Part shown: one piece after another, positions 8,812 through 17,766 of the stretch
How the letters are laid out: every line of letters starts with the position of its first letter
Numbering within the stretch: the first letter of the stretch is position 1
Assembly: GCA_035542775.1 (NCBI GenBank)
Contig: DATKKX010000448.1
Coordinates: 1 to 43,826 of the forward strand
Length of the DNA: 43,826 bases
Reading direction: 5' to 3'
Source: DATKKX01 sp035542775
GTDB taxonomy: Bacteria; Planctomycetota; Phycisphaerae; UBA1845; UTPLA1
Notes under the pieces: generated by a model
What the model saw: the letters and a program-made list of their open reading frames with translations, nothing else
Databases searched by the model: none
Told to the model about the DNA's origin: nothing
Program-made: the position numbers and the translations under genes

Positions 8812-8936
8812 ACTGGATCCTTATGTAAAACGGCCCCACCGACCAGCTTCCGCAGCCACGTCTCCAGGGCTGCCGGGAAACCGCATTTCCGTCTTGCAGA
8901 ATCCGATAGCCGGCCTGTCTACGACCGTTGGTTGCT

Positions 8937-11561
8937 TCATTGTACCACGGATCGAGGCCGATCGGAATCAGCAACTCCCGGAAGAATCACGGAATGCCCG
9001 TCCCCCCCGCCCATACTCGTCGCCTCACAGGCGCCTTGCTGATCGATTCGGAGGCGCACGCAGCCCACATCGGCGGTACTGAAATAGCTCCGGTTGGCCA
9101 CCAGCGCCTCGATGCCGGAGGTGGTCAAGGACCGACGCTGGCCGGAAGATCGCATCACGACCCGGGGGTCGACTTTGGCGATGAAGCGTTCAGTACCGCG
9201 ACACACTCCTCCGTGATGGGGCAAGACCAGGGCGTCCGCCCTGATGTCCACGTTGTCCAACAGACGGCCTATGGCGACTTCACCGATATCACCCGGCAGC
9301 AGAATGGCGTGACCTTGCCAGCTTATGCGCAGCACGGTTGAGGTGTCGTTGAGGCCGAGGAGGGGAGCGTCCTCCACGCGAGGCGGCCACACTGCCTCTA
9401 TAGCGATGTTGTGGTCGGTCGTGATGATCTGCGGTCCTTTGACGACCTCAATGGGGATGGACAGCTCGCGAACGGCCTGCAAGAATCGCCCCGCTGCCGA
9501 GCCCTGGGGCGCGAATCGATCGAAGTGGTCATTCACGACGACTTTTCCGATGGAAATCTCGCCGGCGAGACCCACAATTCCACTAAAGTGATCGAAGTTG
9601 GCGTGCGAGACGAAGACGGCGTCCAGTGTGTGGATCCCCCGTTGCTTCAAAAAGGAGACGCCGACCGGTCCGGCGTCGAACGCTGATCGGGTTCCGAAAT
9701 CGCAGACGATCACCTTGCCGTCGGGCAACTCGACCACGATGCCGGCCCCGTCGCCCAGAGCCAGCACCCATGCCTGGAGGGTACCCGACTCCGCCCGCGA
9801 CCAGCGCGGCGGAACCAGCCACCAGAGAAAGAGGATCAGAACCAGTAGCTTGAAACCATGTTTCCAGGGCAACCAGGCAGGTCTGTAAAGCCACAGGGCC
9901 ATGGTCGCATATACCGCCAGCACCCACCAGAGCGATGGCGATCGCCCATCGAGAATAGTCCCGGGGACGCGGGCCAGAAGCTGAACGACGGAGACCAGCA
10001 GATCGGTCCCGATCTTGAGGACTGGGCCGCAGATGATGGCGCTGGACGGAAACAGCAAGGCCAGCAAGAGGCTGATATAGCCCCAGCATGTCACCGGCGC
10101 CGCGATGAACCAGAGTACGAACGTGCCGACGGCTCCCCAGGGCGTGAATTGATCGAACTGGTAACAGCAGAGGGGCGCGGTCACGATCCACGCCGAAAAC
10201 GACAACACCAGCATCTGGATCAGCCAGTACGCCGCGCGCCGCCCAAGACCACGCATGATTGAAACCGGTTCCGGGCCCGGATCGATCAGAGACAAGTGAT
10301 AGGCTTCCTGGCTGAAGAATCGTCCTAGCTGGGGCCACCGAGTCCTTCCCATGACGTTCGCGATCGCCCGGTTCAGTCTCGGCAGGAGGTGCACAATCGC
10401 GAGGACGGCCATGAAGCTGTATTGAAAGGCGGGGCGGAAACAATCGGCGGGTTCGATCATCAGGATGACGATCGCGGAGCAGGCCAGCCAGTTCATGACG
10501 TTTGGCCGTCCCCGCAGATATACGGATAAGCACCACAGCAACCCCATGATGCCCGCCCGCATAATGGACGGCTGAGGTTCAGCCAACAAAACATAAGACA
10601 ATATCAGCAGGCCCACGAAAACGGCGGTCGTGCGATAGTACACACCGAGCAGGCGCATCAGGACCCAGCCGGTGACCGCCAGCCAGGCCACGTTCATGCC
10701 GCTGGCCGCCAGATAGTGGGCATTGCCGGTACGGATGAAGGCCTGGTTCATTGCTCGCGGCACGGCGCTCCGTGTGGCCAGAACCATAGCCGAGATGACG
10801 CCGGCACCGGGATCGTCCTGATCGAAGGCCTCATCCAAGAGATATCCGCGCAAGCGCCCCCGACACCGCTCCAACATGCGGGTCCACGCACCGGCGCCGG
10901 CCTTTTCCCGGACGATCACCGACTCCGCATGATCGCAGGATATTCCCACCAGCAAGCCATTCCGCCGGTTGTGCAAGGCCCAGTCGTACTCCCCGGGATT
11001 GCGCGGGCCGCGCGGGCGGTAGACCCAGCCGGTCATCTGCACGAGGTCGCCCGCATCGAGCCGGAGTACAGGCCCCTTGATGGTGACGCCCACTTTCCCG
11101 GAGACGGAGATCGGGCCATCGCGGCCGGCAAGCTGCGATACTTCGATGATGAAGTGCGTCTTGGGAGCGGCGGCGTAAGCGCGAGGCACATCCGGCTGAG
11201 GCTCCGCGATGTATGGACTGCTGATCACTCGCCCCTGAACGGTCGTCAGCAGCGGTTCCGTGCCCGTGAAGAAGACGATGTGATCATCGGACAGCCATCG
11301 ATCGGCGACGGCATGTCGCAACAAGCCCAGGCCGGCCGCCGCCAGCACCAGGCCAGCCAGCCCCAGGCGCGTCCGTCTGCTGCCAAACGCAACAGCCGCG
11401 CCAGCGCCCGCCAGGAGGAGCGAAATCAAGGTCGGCGGCGTGAGCCAGGTGTCGGCCGCGATGCCCAGGATCAGCCCGATCGCGAGCGGTACAAGCGGCA
11501 CCGGCGGCGGCGGCTTTGGAAGCGGCAGGGGCTGCCCGGGCTGTAGTTCTTCAGAGTTCAT
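8937..11561 (-). CDS. comEC: ComEC/Rec2 family DNA-uptake channel
   Basis: ComEC carries single-stranded DNA across the inner membrane during transformation. The 874-residue product has N-terminal transmembrane helices, a soluble OB-like (DUF4131-type) domain around residues 85-230, a long polytopic competence domain (for example GNAHYLAASGMNVAWLAVTG), and a C-terminal metallo-beta-lactamase-like domain. The C-terminal domain has DFGTRSAFDAGPVG and SHANFDHFSGI, then LPHHGG. The usual metal motif is SHPDxDHxGG; here it reads SHANFDHFSG, so one ligand position may be changed. I used the ATG overlapping the previous stop (ATGA at 11558-11561). The open frame runs upstream to 12044, but that part is out-of-frame reading of the neighbouring gene. 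No other competence genes are in the window. Confidence 0.9.
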   Translation of the reverse strand: MNSEELQPGQPLPLPKPPPPVPLVPLAIGLILGIAADTWLTPPTLISLLLAGAGAAVAFGSRRTRLGLAGLVLAAAGLGLLRHAVADRWLSDDHIVFFTGTEPLLTTVQGRVISSPYIAEPQPDVPRAYAAAPKTHFIIEVSQLAGRDGPISVSGKVGVTIKGPVLRLDAGDLVQMTGWVYRPRGPRNPGEYDWALHNRRNGLLVGISCDHAESVIVREKAGAGAWTRMLERCRGRLRGYLLDEAFDQDDPGAGVISAMVLATRSAVPRAMNQAFIRTGNAHYLAASGMNVAWLAVTGWVLMRLLGVYYRTTAVFVGLLILSYVLLAEPQPSIMRAGIMGLLWCLSVYLRGRPNVMNWLACSAIVILMIEPADCFRPAFQYSFMAVLAIVHLLPRLNRAIANVMGRTRWPQLGRFFSQEAYHLSLIDPGPEPVSIMRGLGRRAAYWLIQMLVLSFSAWIVTAPLCCYQFDQFTPWGAVGTFVLWFIAAPVTCWGYISLLLALLFPSSAIICGPVLKIGTDLLVSVVQLLARVPGTILDGRSPSLWWVLAVYATMALWLYRPAWLPWKHGFKLLVLILFLWWLVPPRWSRAESGTLQAWVLALGDGAGIVVELPDGKVIVCDFGTRSAFDAGPVGVSFLKQRGIHTLDAVFVSHANFDHFSGIVGLAGEISIGKVVVNDHFDRFAPQGSAAGRFLQAVRELSIPIEVVKGPQIITTDHNIAIEAVWPPRVEDAPLLGLNDTSTVLRISWQGHAILLPGDIGEVAIGRLLDNVDIRADALVLPHHGGVCRGTERFIAKVDPRVVMRSSGQRRSLTTSGIEALVANRSYFSTADVGCVRLRIDQQGACEATSMGGGDGHSVILPGVADSDRPRSVVQ

Positions 11562-12502
11562 CGATGGATGAACAGCCAGAACGCGCGGCAGAGCGCCAGA
11601 AACACGAGTTGAGCGATCTGCCCCGCGGCGTACAGGCTCTGGCGGCTCTGTCCTCCGCCGCGGCGGGCCATGATGACCGCGACCACGTAGGTGACGCCGA
11701 ACACCAGCATGCTCATGATGATTCCGATCGCCAGATTGCCGCCGCGGCTGCAGTAGACGGCGGTGAGCGCGATCGGAAGAACGCTCTGTCGGAGCAGTCG
11801 AGCCGGGCTCATAGCCTGGGAAAGCCCGACAGTCTCGGAATCGACATGCCTCGCCGTTCGACCTATCGTTGCAGCCACCAGGATTCCCCATCGTCCCCAG
11901 ATGGGGGCCAGCAGCAACGGCCGGTACAGCGGAGCAGGGTATAGAAAATTGAAATGATGCCGCCAGTCGTTCGGCGCAGGCCACCAGGGCGATTCCCAAG
12001 GAATGCTGGTGATCAGCACCCATTGGCACAGGACCACGAGGCACATGGCGAGCGTGCCGATAGGCGACAGCGGTTCGAGCGAGAGCGGATTTCCATGGAC
12101 GGGCTGCGAATTGGGGGCGGGACCTCCTTCACCGGCATCACCGATGTATGGCTCTGGTCGAAGCGGCCGGTCACCGGCCAGCAGATGCACGGTTCTGGCA
12201 AGACCGAGGACCAGATAGAGCCCGGTGAAGAGCGATTCAATCAGAACGATCATCAGGGCCGGAACCACACGGACCGTGGCGATCTCGCCGTAGAGTTTCC
12301 ACGTGACCCGGAAGGTTCCCGCCCAAAGGAGTCCTATCAGCAAGCCGAGCGGCACGATCCATGAGGTTGCCCGGCTCAGCGTGGCCGGCTGCGCGGGCGC
12401 TCGCCTTCGTCCGAGCGGCAGTAGGAAGCGCAACGCCGCCGCGAGGCTCTCGAGAAGCGACGCTCGTCCCCCCGAAATGAGGGTGTCAGGATGATTTTCC
12501 AC
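11558..12502 (-). CDS. Polytopic membrane protein coupled to comEC, unknown family
   Basis: A 314-residue integral membrane protein with about six hydrophobic helices. The first two lie near residues 48-105 and the others cover roughly 150-175, 205-222, 240-280 and 290-312. A Gly/Pro-rich soluble loop lies around residues 112-145. The start codon is GTG and the ribosome site is weak. Its stop overlaps the comEC start by ATGA, so the two are probably translated together. Length and hydrophobicity are compatible with a YIP1- or CobS-like protein, but I see no diagnostic motif of either. No function is assigned. Confidence 0.7.
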   Translation of the reverse strand: MENHPDTLISGGRASLLESLAAALRFLLPLGRRRAPAQPATLSRATSWIVPLGLLIGLLWAGTFRVTWKLYGEIATVRVVPALMIVLIESLFTGLYLVLGLARTVHLLAGDRPLRPEPYIGDAGEGGPAPNSQPVHGNPLSLEPLSPIGTLAMCLVVLCQWVLITSIPWESPWWPAPNDWRHHFNFLYPAPLYRPLLLAPIWGRWGILVAATIGRTARHVDSETVGLSQAMSPARLLRQSVLPIALTAVYCSRGGNLAIGIIMSMLVFGVTYVVAVIMARRGGGQSRQSLYAAGQIAQLVFLALCRAFWLFIHR

Positions 12503-12655
12503 GTCCCGAAACCGATCCTTTGTTCCGTTTCATCAGGAGCCCATGGCCGTCTTGCATGGCGCTGATCCGATGGCCTCCTCTTGCCCTCTGCTTTCCCACG
12601 GCCGAACAAAGATGCCAGGCGAACATCCGTCTGATCTGGATAAGCAGACCGGGGT

Positions 12656-13684
12656 TCACCGCTCGGACCTCTCCCGCGAATCTGCATGCAGCAGAAATGC
12701 CTCAGGCAAATAGCCGACGAGATCGGTGGCAATCAGTGATGTTTCGCCAACATCCTTCGCGGCGAGATCGCCGGCAAGGCCGTGGATGTAGGCGCCGAGC
12801 ACGGCCGCGTCGAACAGCGGCAGGCTCTGCGCCAACAGCCCCGCAAGCACACCGGTCAACACGTCACCCGTCCCCCCGGTGGCCATGCCTGGATTGCCTG
12901 TGCGGTTGACATGGAGACGCTGTCCGTCGGTGACCACCGTCCCCGCCCCCTTGAGAACGACAACCGATCGATCCTCGCTCCCGTCCGCCGTCATCAGCTG
13001 CGCCGTTCTGACCGCGAAGGCTTCGCGATCTGCCTGTACCGCGGCTGTCGATGTTTCATGCAGCCGGGCCATTTCGCCCGGATGAGGCGTGATGATCGAG
13101 TGTCGCATGTTGGTGACAGGTGGCTGCGATTTTCGGTGGGGCTTTCCGGCCGTGCCGGCGGCACCGACCGATGCCATTGCGTTCAGCGCGTCGGCGTCGA
13201 TGACACACGGCACGCCGGCTTCATCGCGGAAGGCCCGCAACAGATCGAGCAGAGACCTGCTGAACGTCAGATCGCCCTGACCGAGTCCCGGGCCGGCGGC
13301 CAGCGCGGATGGAGCTCCTTTCCGGTCGAGCCATCCCAGATGGCGAAGCTGCGTCAAGGCTCGTGCCGGATCAATGAGCCCAGTCCTGGTTTCCGGCAAT
13401 GGAATCGACGTGGCGCACGGGCACAGGGAGGCGACGGTCAATTGGACCGACTCCGGAGCCGCCACAATCACGAGACCGGCGCCGCTTCTCAAGGCGGAGT
13501 TGGCAACCAGAGCGGGCGCGCCGATCATTCCTCGTGAACCGCCGATCACCAGCACGCGACCGAAGGCTCCCTTATGCGCGTCCCGACTGCGGGGAGGCAG
13601 CATTGGTACGCCGCGAATCCGCCGAATTCCCCGGTCATGTGCCTTGTCCCTTTGGCTTGCCTTCGCTCGCTTGCCCGGCGACAC
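12656..13684 (-). CDS. nnrD: ADP/ATP-dependent NAD(P)H-hydrate dehydratase
   Basis: This metabolite-repair enzyme turns the damaged S-hydrate of NAD(P)H back into NAD(P)H using ADP or ATP. The ribokinase-like fold shows GRVLVIGGSRGMIGAPAL near the start, AAGPGLGQ, VIDADALNAM, ITPHPGEMARL, VLKGAGTVVTDG, and the catalytic TGNPGMATGGTGDVLTG. At 342 residues it corresponds to the C-terminal half of YjeF. The N-terminal epimerase half (NnrE) is absent here. I chose a GTG at 13684 with GGAGG 5 bases upstream rather than the TTG nine codons earlier. It follows larB after about 30 bases. Residues 181-195 hold a small insertion rich in Gly, Lys and Pro. Confidence 0.92.
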   Translation of the reverse strand: MSPGKRAKASQRDKAHDRGIRRIRGVPMLPPRSRDAHKGAFGRVLVIGGSRGMIGAPALVANSALRSGAGLVIVAAPESVQLTVASLCPCATSIPLPETRTGLIDPARALTQLRHLGWLDRKGAPSALAAGPGLGQGDLTFSRSLLDLLRAFRDEAGVPCVIDADALNAMASVGAAGTAGKPHRKSQPPVTNMRHSIITPHPGEMARLHETSTAAVQADREAFAVRTAQLMTADGSEDRSVVVLKGAGTVVTDGQRLHVNRTGNPGMATGGTGDVLTGVLAGLLAQSLPLFDAAVLGAYIHGLAGDLAAKDVGETSLIATDLVGYLPEAFLLHADSRERSER

Positions 13685-13711
13685 AATGTCCTCCTTCCTC
13701 CAAAGGGACAA

Positions 13712-14476
13712 CTAAGCCGGTTTGGGCTCGCCCAACCGATTGATGATCGACGCCATGTAGCCGGCCGCGAAGCCGTTATCGATGTTCACGACCGCGACGC
13801 CGGCCGCGCAGGAGTTCAGCATGGTAAGCAGGGGGGCCAGGCCGTGAAAGCTGGCGCCGTAGCCGATGCTCGTCGGCACCGCTATCACGGGGGCTTCCAC
13901 CAATCCGCCGACGACGCTGGCCAATGCGCCTTCCATCCCCGCAGCGACGATGACCACACGGGCCTTGCGCAGAGCCTCGGAATGGGCCAGCAAACGGTGG
14001 ATGCCGGCCACGCCCACGTCATAGAAGCGCTGAACAGGCTGGTCCATGATCTCACATGTCGCGGCCGCCTCCTCGATGACCGGCATATCGCTGGTGCCGG
14101 CGGTGGCAAGGGCGATCGTCCCCGTGGACGGCGCGGCTGGTCGTTGCCGCAAGGTAATGCACCTGGCCACCTCGCGATATTCCGCATTTGGGACGGCATC
14201 ACGGACCGCCTGGAACTGAGCCGGGTCGGCACGAGTAGCCAACACATTGCTCTCGGCCGCGGCCAGTTTCTGGAAGATCGTGACGATCTGCTCCGTCGAT
14301 TTTCCCGGGCAGAAAATCACCTCCGGAAAGCCGCAGCGGATCGTCCGGTGATGATCGATGTTGGCGAAGTCAAGATTCTCGAACGGGAGGTGCTGAATCC
14401 GCCGCAGCGCCTCCTGCACGGAAGTCTTGCCGCCGCGTACAGATTCGAGAAGTTCTTGAAGTCGGTCGGCGTGCAC
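13712..14476 (-). CDS. larB: LarB, pyridinium-3,5-biscarboxylate mononucleotide synthase
   Basis: LarB carboxylates and hydrolyses nicotinate adenine dinucleotide in the first step of the nickel-pincer nucleotide cofactor, used by lactate racemase and related enzymes. The C-terminal half is an AIR-carboxylase-like (PurE-like) domain with ALATAGTSDMPVIEEA, DVGVAGIHRLL, VIVAAGMEGALASVVGGL and PTSIGYGASFHGLAPLLTML. The N-terminal region has GFPEVIFCPGKS, also typical. The start is GTG with AGGAG 5 bases upstream, and the 254-residue length fits. larC and larE are not in the window. Confidence 0.93.
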   Translation of the reverse strand: MHADRLQELLESVRGGKTSVQEALRRIQHLPFENLDFANIDHHRTIRCGFPEVIFCPGKSTEQIVTIFQKLAAAESNVLATRADPAQFQAVRDAVPNAEYREVARCITLRQRPAAPSTGTIALATAGTSDMPVIEEAAATCEIMDQPVQRFYDVGVAGIHRLLAHSEALRKARVVIVAAGMEGALASVVGGLVEAPVIAVPTSIGYGASFHGLAPLLTMLNSCAAGVAVVNIDNGFAAGYMASIINRLGEPKPA

Positions 14477-14795
14477 GCGATCTCCTGCGACTAAAGTTGT
14501 CCGCTATGAGCGGCCTGTTCTGATAATACCAGCGCCGTGGCAGGGCCGCGAGAAGCGCTGGTTCCAGCGTATCATGCGGGCAGGCCGAAAACACGCCCCA
14601 AGTTTGACCTACGGGGAGGCAAGGGGATATACTAATATTGGTACATGTTTCATGGCCGGGATTCGGCCGTTCGGCCGGATTCGGCCACAACGGGTGAGAG
14701 GCCGTTGGCAAAGCACGTTTTTCTCGGCCCCTATGGGGGCCGGCCCACAAAAAGGCCGAAGAGCTTTACCGGCAATCGCTTTTGAGGCAAGCCTC
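14477..14795. other. Divergent intergenic region between larB and the HEAT/TPR gene
   Basis: About 320 bases separate two divergent genes and must hold both promoters. An in-frame extension of the downstream gene begins at 14574, but it has an unusual Gly/Arg composition and no ribosome site, so I treat it as noncoding. A short AT-rich patch around 14625-14650 (atatactaatattgg) is a plausible promoter core for the plus-strand gene, but no confident -35 box could be assigned. Confidence 0.35.
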
Positions 14796-15464
14796 ATGGA
14801 TGAACAGCTTGTTGTCGCACGTCGACTCACGAACTTGGCGCGTCCCTATTTGGAGAGGAACGACACGAACGGCCTGGCCGAACGGATTGTGGAGGAGTGG
14901 TCTCCCGAGTGTCTGAGGTTGCTGCTGACCTGCGACGACACCGAAACCGTGGAGATCGCCGTTACGTGTCTCGGCCTGATCGGTGACAGAACCTCCGCTC
15001 CTGCCTTGGCGGAGCTGCTGCACCACGCCGATCCCGACGTCACCGCCGCCGCTGAGAACGCGCTCTGGTCGATCTGGTTTCGGGCCGCGGGCCCCATGGC
15101 CCAGGCGGTACTTTCCCGAGTCGCACAGGCGATCACCGCCGGCGACACGGAGAACGTCGTGCCGATGCTAACCGAGTTGATTCGCGCCTATCCTGGTTAC
15201 GCAGAGGCCTACCACCAGCGCAGCCAGGCCCATTATCTTCAGAATTGCTACCAGTTAGCCCTTCAGGACGCCCGTCGCGCGTTCCAGATCAACCCGCTTC
15301 ATTTCGGTGCGCTGGCCAACGAGGCCCATGCGCTGGCCGCTCTTGGGCGAATGCGTGAGGCGCTGAAGGTCTATCGGCAGGTCCTGCGGTTGCATCCAAC
15401 CATGCCCGGTATCCGCGAGGCGATCGGACACCTCCGTCGCCGCGTGAAGCCAATCGAGGTCTGA
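14796..15464 (+). CDS. HEAT-repeat plus TPR protein
   Basis: A 222-residue soluble scaffold protein. Residues 30-100 form HEAT-like helical pairs (CLGLIGDRTSAPALAELLHH, then DPDVTAAAENALWSIW). Residues 115-215 form tetratricopeptide repeats with the usual small-residue pattern (AYHQRSQAHYLQNCYQLALQ, then FGALANEAHALAALGRMREA). The chosen ATG has GAGG 8 bases upstream. mreC starts about 100 bases downstream on the same strand. Such proteins mediate protein-protein contacts; partner unknown. Confidence 0.75.
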   Translation: MDEQLVVARRLTNLARPYLERNDTNGLAERIVEEWSPECLRLLLTCDDTETVEIAVTCLGLIGDRTSAPALAELLHHADPDVTAAAENALWSIWFRAAGPMAQAVLSRVAQAITAGDTENVVPMLTELIRAYPGYAEAYHQRSQAHYLQNCYQLALQDARRAFQINPLHFGALANEAHALAALGRMREALKVYRQVLRLHPTMPGIREAIGHLRRRVKPIEV

Positions 15465-15568
15465 GGCGGCGACGGGATGCCCGCTGTGCTTTCCCCATTA
15501 GCCATTGATGCCGGCTCCCATCGCCGCCCTATGCTCAGAACCGCCCCTTGACGTAATATACCACCACC

Positions 15569-16528
15569 ATGGCCTGGACGCGCTTACGACTGAGCTCGCG
15601 TGCGATCTACATACTTCTGCTGGTCCTGTCGGCGGGTGGGTTGTGGATGCCGCGCGAATGGAGCGATTCGCTGAAGCACCCCATGCAGGTCATCGTGCCA
15701 GGCGACGACCTGTCGTTCGCCATCAGCCACCGCGCCGTGGAATCGACCTCGCGGCTGCAGGATACCGCGCGAGAGGAGCGGCTCAGCCGCGATGCCGTGA
15801 TGCACGAGCTGGCATCGCAGATCGCCGTGGCCGAGGAGCTGCGCCAGGAAAACGCCAGGCTGCGCGGCCTGCGGGAAAAATACATCCCCCCGGCCGTGGC
15901 GGTCCTGCCGGCCAAAGTGGTGGCGTGGGATATCGTCTCGTGGCGGGATTCGCTTTTATTGGCGCGCGGCTCGTCTCGTGGCGTCGGTTGGCAGGACTGG
16001 GTCGCCTCACGACTGTTTGTCGACGAGGGCGGCGAGAGCGGTGTCGAGCAGGGCCAGGCGGTGCTGGCCCGCGAGTGCCTCCTCGGGCGCGTCGAACAGG
16101 TCAGCCCGTACATGGCCAGGGTGCAGCTTTTCAGCGACGTAGACAGCCCCAGGATCCAGGTGCAGATCGGCGCGGTGATGGGGAATAAGGTGGAGTTCGT
16201 CGACTATCCTTGCAGCCTGCGGGGCATGGGTCGCAATCGGATGGCCATAGAGGATGTGCCTTATCAGTACATCCAGACCGACGAAACCGGGGAGAGTCCT
16301 GCCGGCACGGGCAGGAAGATCCGCGTCGGCGACCTGATCTGCAGCGCTCCCGGCCAGTTGGGTCTGCCGACGCCGCTGGTCATCGGCAGAATCTCCCGGC
16401 TCGAGCAGAATCCCAAGAAGAGGCTGGTTTATACTGTCGCAGTCGAGCCGGCGGCGACGATCGCGGATATCCGCGAGGTCTTTGTGATCCCCATCATTCC
16501 GACCAGCCCGACGTCGGCACGGAAATGA
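15569..16528 (+). CDS. mreC: MreC-like cell-shape protein
   Basis: MreC is a bitopic periplasmic protein that organises lateral cell-wall synthesis together with MreB, MreD and PBP2. The product has an N-terminal transmembrane helix (residues 10-28), a coiled coil around 55-105 (EELRQENARLRGLREKY), and a beta-rich C-terminal region with two repeats of the MreC barrel type (AWDIVSWRDSLLLARGSSRG, GVEQGQAVLARECLLGRVEQV, GDLICSAPGQLGLPTPLVIG). At 319 residues the length fits. No mreB or mreD is adjacent, and the barrel diverges from the canonical type. The stop overlaps the next start by ATGA. Confidence 0.72.
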   Translation: MAWTRLRLSSRAIYILLLVLSAGGLWMPREWSDSLKHPMQVIVPGDDLSFAISHRAVESTSRLQDTAREERLSRDAVMHELASQIAVAEELRQENARLRGLREKYIPPAVAVLPAKVVAWDIVSWRDSLLLARGSSRGVGWQDWVASRLFVDEGGESGVEQGQAVLARECLLGRVEQVSPYMARVQLFSDVDSPRIQVQIGAVMGNKVEFVDYPCSLRGMGRNRMAIEDVPYQYIQTDETGESPAGTGRKIRVGDLICSAPGQLGLPTPLVIGRISRLEQNPKKRLVYTVAVEPAATIADIREVFVIPIIPTSPTSARK

Positions 16529-17424
16529 GCTATCCGCTTGCGGGACGGCCCGGTGTGACGCAGAATCGCACTATGAGCAGGAATTCCAGACGACCGCGTC
16601 AGAAGCCGCCTTCGGCACCTGATCCCCAAGACCGCCTCATTCCAGACGAGGATTCGGGTCTTGACGAGGGTGAACGCCGCCCGCGCTCGGGCCGGACCAT
16701 TCTCTATCGCGACGACTCGCTGATCGTGCTCGACAAGCCACCCACTGTCACGATCGAAGACATTCTTGCCGCCCTGTCTCTGGCCGCGAATGACGAAGCC
16801 ATTGGGCTCGGAATGGCCGCCGCCCAATACGCCTATGCGGCATATCCGCTCGACCAGGGTGCCAGCGGCCTTCTTCTGGTGACCGCAAGTGAGGAATTGT
16901 GCAAGCAGTGTGGACGGCAGATAAGCGAGCAGGTTCTCGAACTGCGCTATTGGGCACTGATTCGAGGTCGGCCGGGCCAGACCTCGGGTACGGTCAGCCG
17001 GCGCCTGCTGGACAACAGCGCCGGCGGCGGCCTGGTTCGGGTCGACGAGGAGCATGGGCAGCCGGCGGTGACGGACTGGCGGCTTCTGGAAAATTACTTC
17101 GGCTTTGCCCTGCTGGAGTGCATCCCACGCACCAACGTCCCCTGCCAGATACGGGCCCACCTCCGGGCCGAAAGCATGCCGCTGGTGGTGGATCCGAGGT
17201 ACGGCGGCGGGCAGGAACTGAAGCTGTCGTCATTTAAGGCGGATTACCGGCCGAGTCGGCGAAGAGAGGAACGCCCCTTGATCCACCGGCTGACGCTGCA
17301 CGCCCAGTCGCTGACGTTCATGCATCCGGCGAGCGGCAAGCAGATGCGCTTTGAGTTGCCCCCGCCCAAGGACATGAGGGCGACGCTCCATCAGCTCGAC
17401 CGCTTCGGCCGGATGCCGCCGTAG
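16525..17424 (+). CDS. RluA-family pseudouridine synthase-like protein with altered HRLD motif
   Basis: RluA enzymes isomerise uridine to pseudouridine in rRNA or tRNA. Residues 57-290 follow the family: TILYRDDSLIVLDKPP, a catalytic loop, a WALIRGRP strand, and NVPCQIRAHLRAESMPLVVD matching the usual RTHQIRVHL and DPLYG block. The catalytic loop normally reads HRLDxxTSGLL; here it reads YPLDQGASGLL. The catalytic Asp (Asp110) is kept but His and Arg are lost. Residues 18-55 are a charged disordered N-terminus. The start overlaps the mreC stop by ATGA; an internal ATG at 16573 is the alternative. Activity is uncertain. Confidence 0.78.
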   Translation: MSYPLAGRPGVTQNRTMSRNSRRPRQKPPSAPDPQDRLIPDEDSGLDEGERRPRSGRTILYRDDSLIVLDKPPTVTIEDILAALSLAANDEAIGLGMAAAQYAYAAYPLDQGASGLLLVTASEELCKQCGRQISEQVLELRYWALIRGRPGQTSGTVSRRLLDNSAGGGLVRVDEEHGQPAVTDWRLLENYFGFALLECIPRTNVPCQIRAHLRAESMPLVVDPRYGGGQELKLSSFKADYRPSRRREERPLIHRLTLHAQSLTFMHPASGKQMRFELPPPKDMRATLHQLDRFGRMPP

Positions 17425-17430
17425 CGGCCT

Positions 17431-17766
17431 TCAGCGGAGCTTGGCTACCGCGCCGTCAACGTCCGGGTAGGTCTCGAGGAACGCGTTGAGCTTGGTTGTT
17501 TCCAGCACGCCCGCGACGAACGGCATGACGTTGGCCAGCACGATGTGGCCGCCCTGAGTGTTGGCCTGAGCGGTCACGTGTACCAACTCGCCCAAGCCGG
17601 CGGATGTAACCATGGCAACGTGAGCGAGATCCAGGACCACTCGTGTGGTGCCCCGATCCAGCAGATCGGTCACAGCCTTCACGAACTTTCCCCCATCCTT
17701 GGCCGTCAGATCGCCATGCAATCGAACGATGGCCACGCCGGAGCGGTCTTCAACCTCGATGGTCAT
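17431..17766 (-). CDS. STAS-domain anti-sigma factor antagonist
   Basis: A 111-residue single STAS domain of the SpoIIAA/RsbV type. Such proteins bind anti-sigma kinases and are switched by phosphorylation of a conserved Ser. The pattern IVRLHGDLTAKDGGKF, then VVLDLAHVAMVTSAGLGEL, is diagnostic, with Ser55 as the likely phosphorylated residue. Its ATG overlaps the stop of the lipoprotein gene upstream (ATGA at 17763-17766). It ends 6 bases from the convergent pseudouridine synthase gene. No anti-sigma kinase or phosphatase gene is in the window. Confidence 0.88.
   Translation of the reverse strand: MTIEVEDRSGVAIVRLHGDLTAKDGGKFVKAVTDLLDRGTTRVVLDLAHVAMVTSAGLGELVHVTAQANTQGGHIVLANVMPFVAGVLETTKLNAFLETYPDVDGAVAKLR

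Noticed and set aside
11562..12044. N-terminal extension of comEC
   Set aside because: This part is the out-of-frame reading of the upstream membrane-protein gene; the ATG at 11561 overlaps its stop and matches ComEC N-termini.
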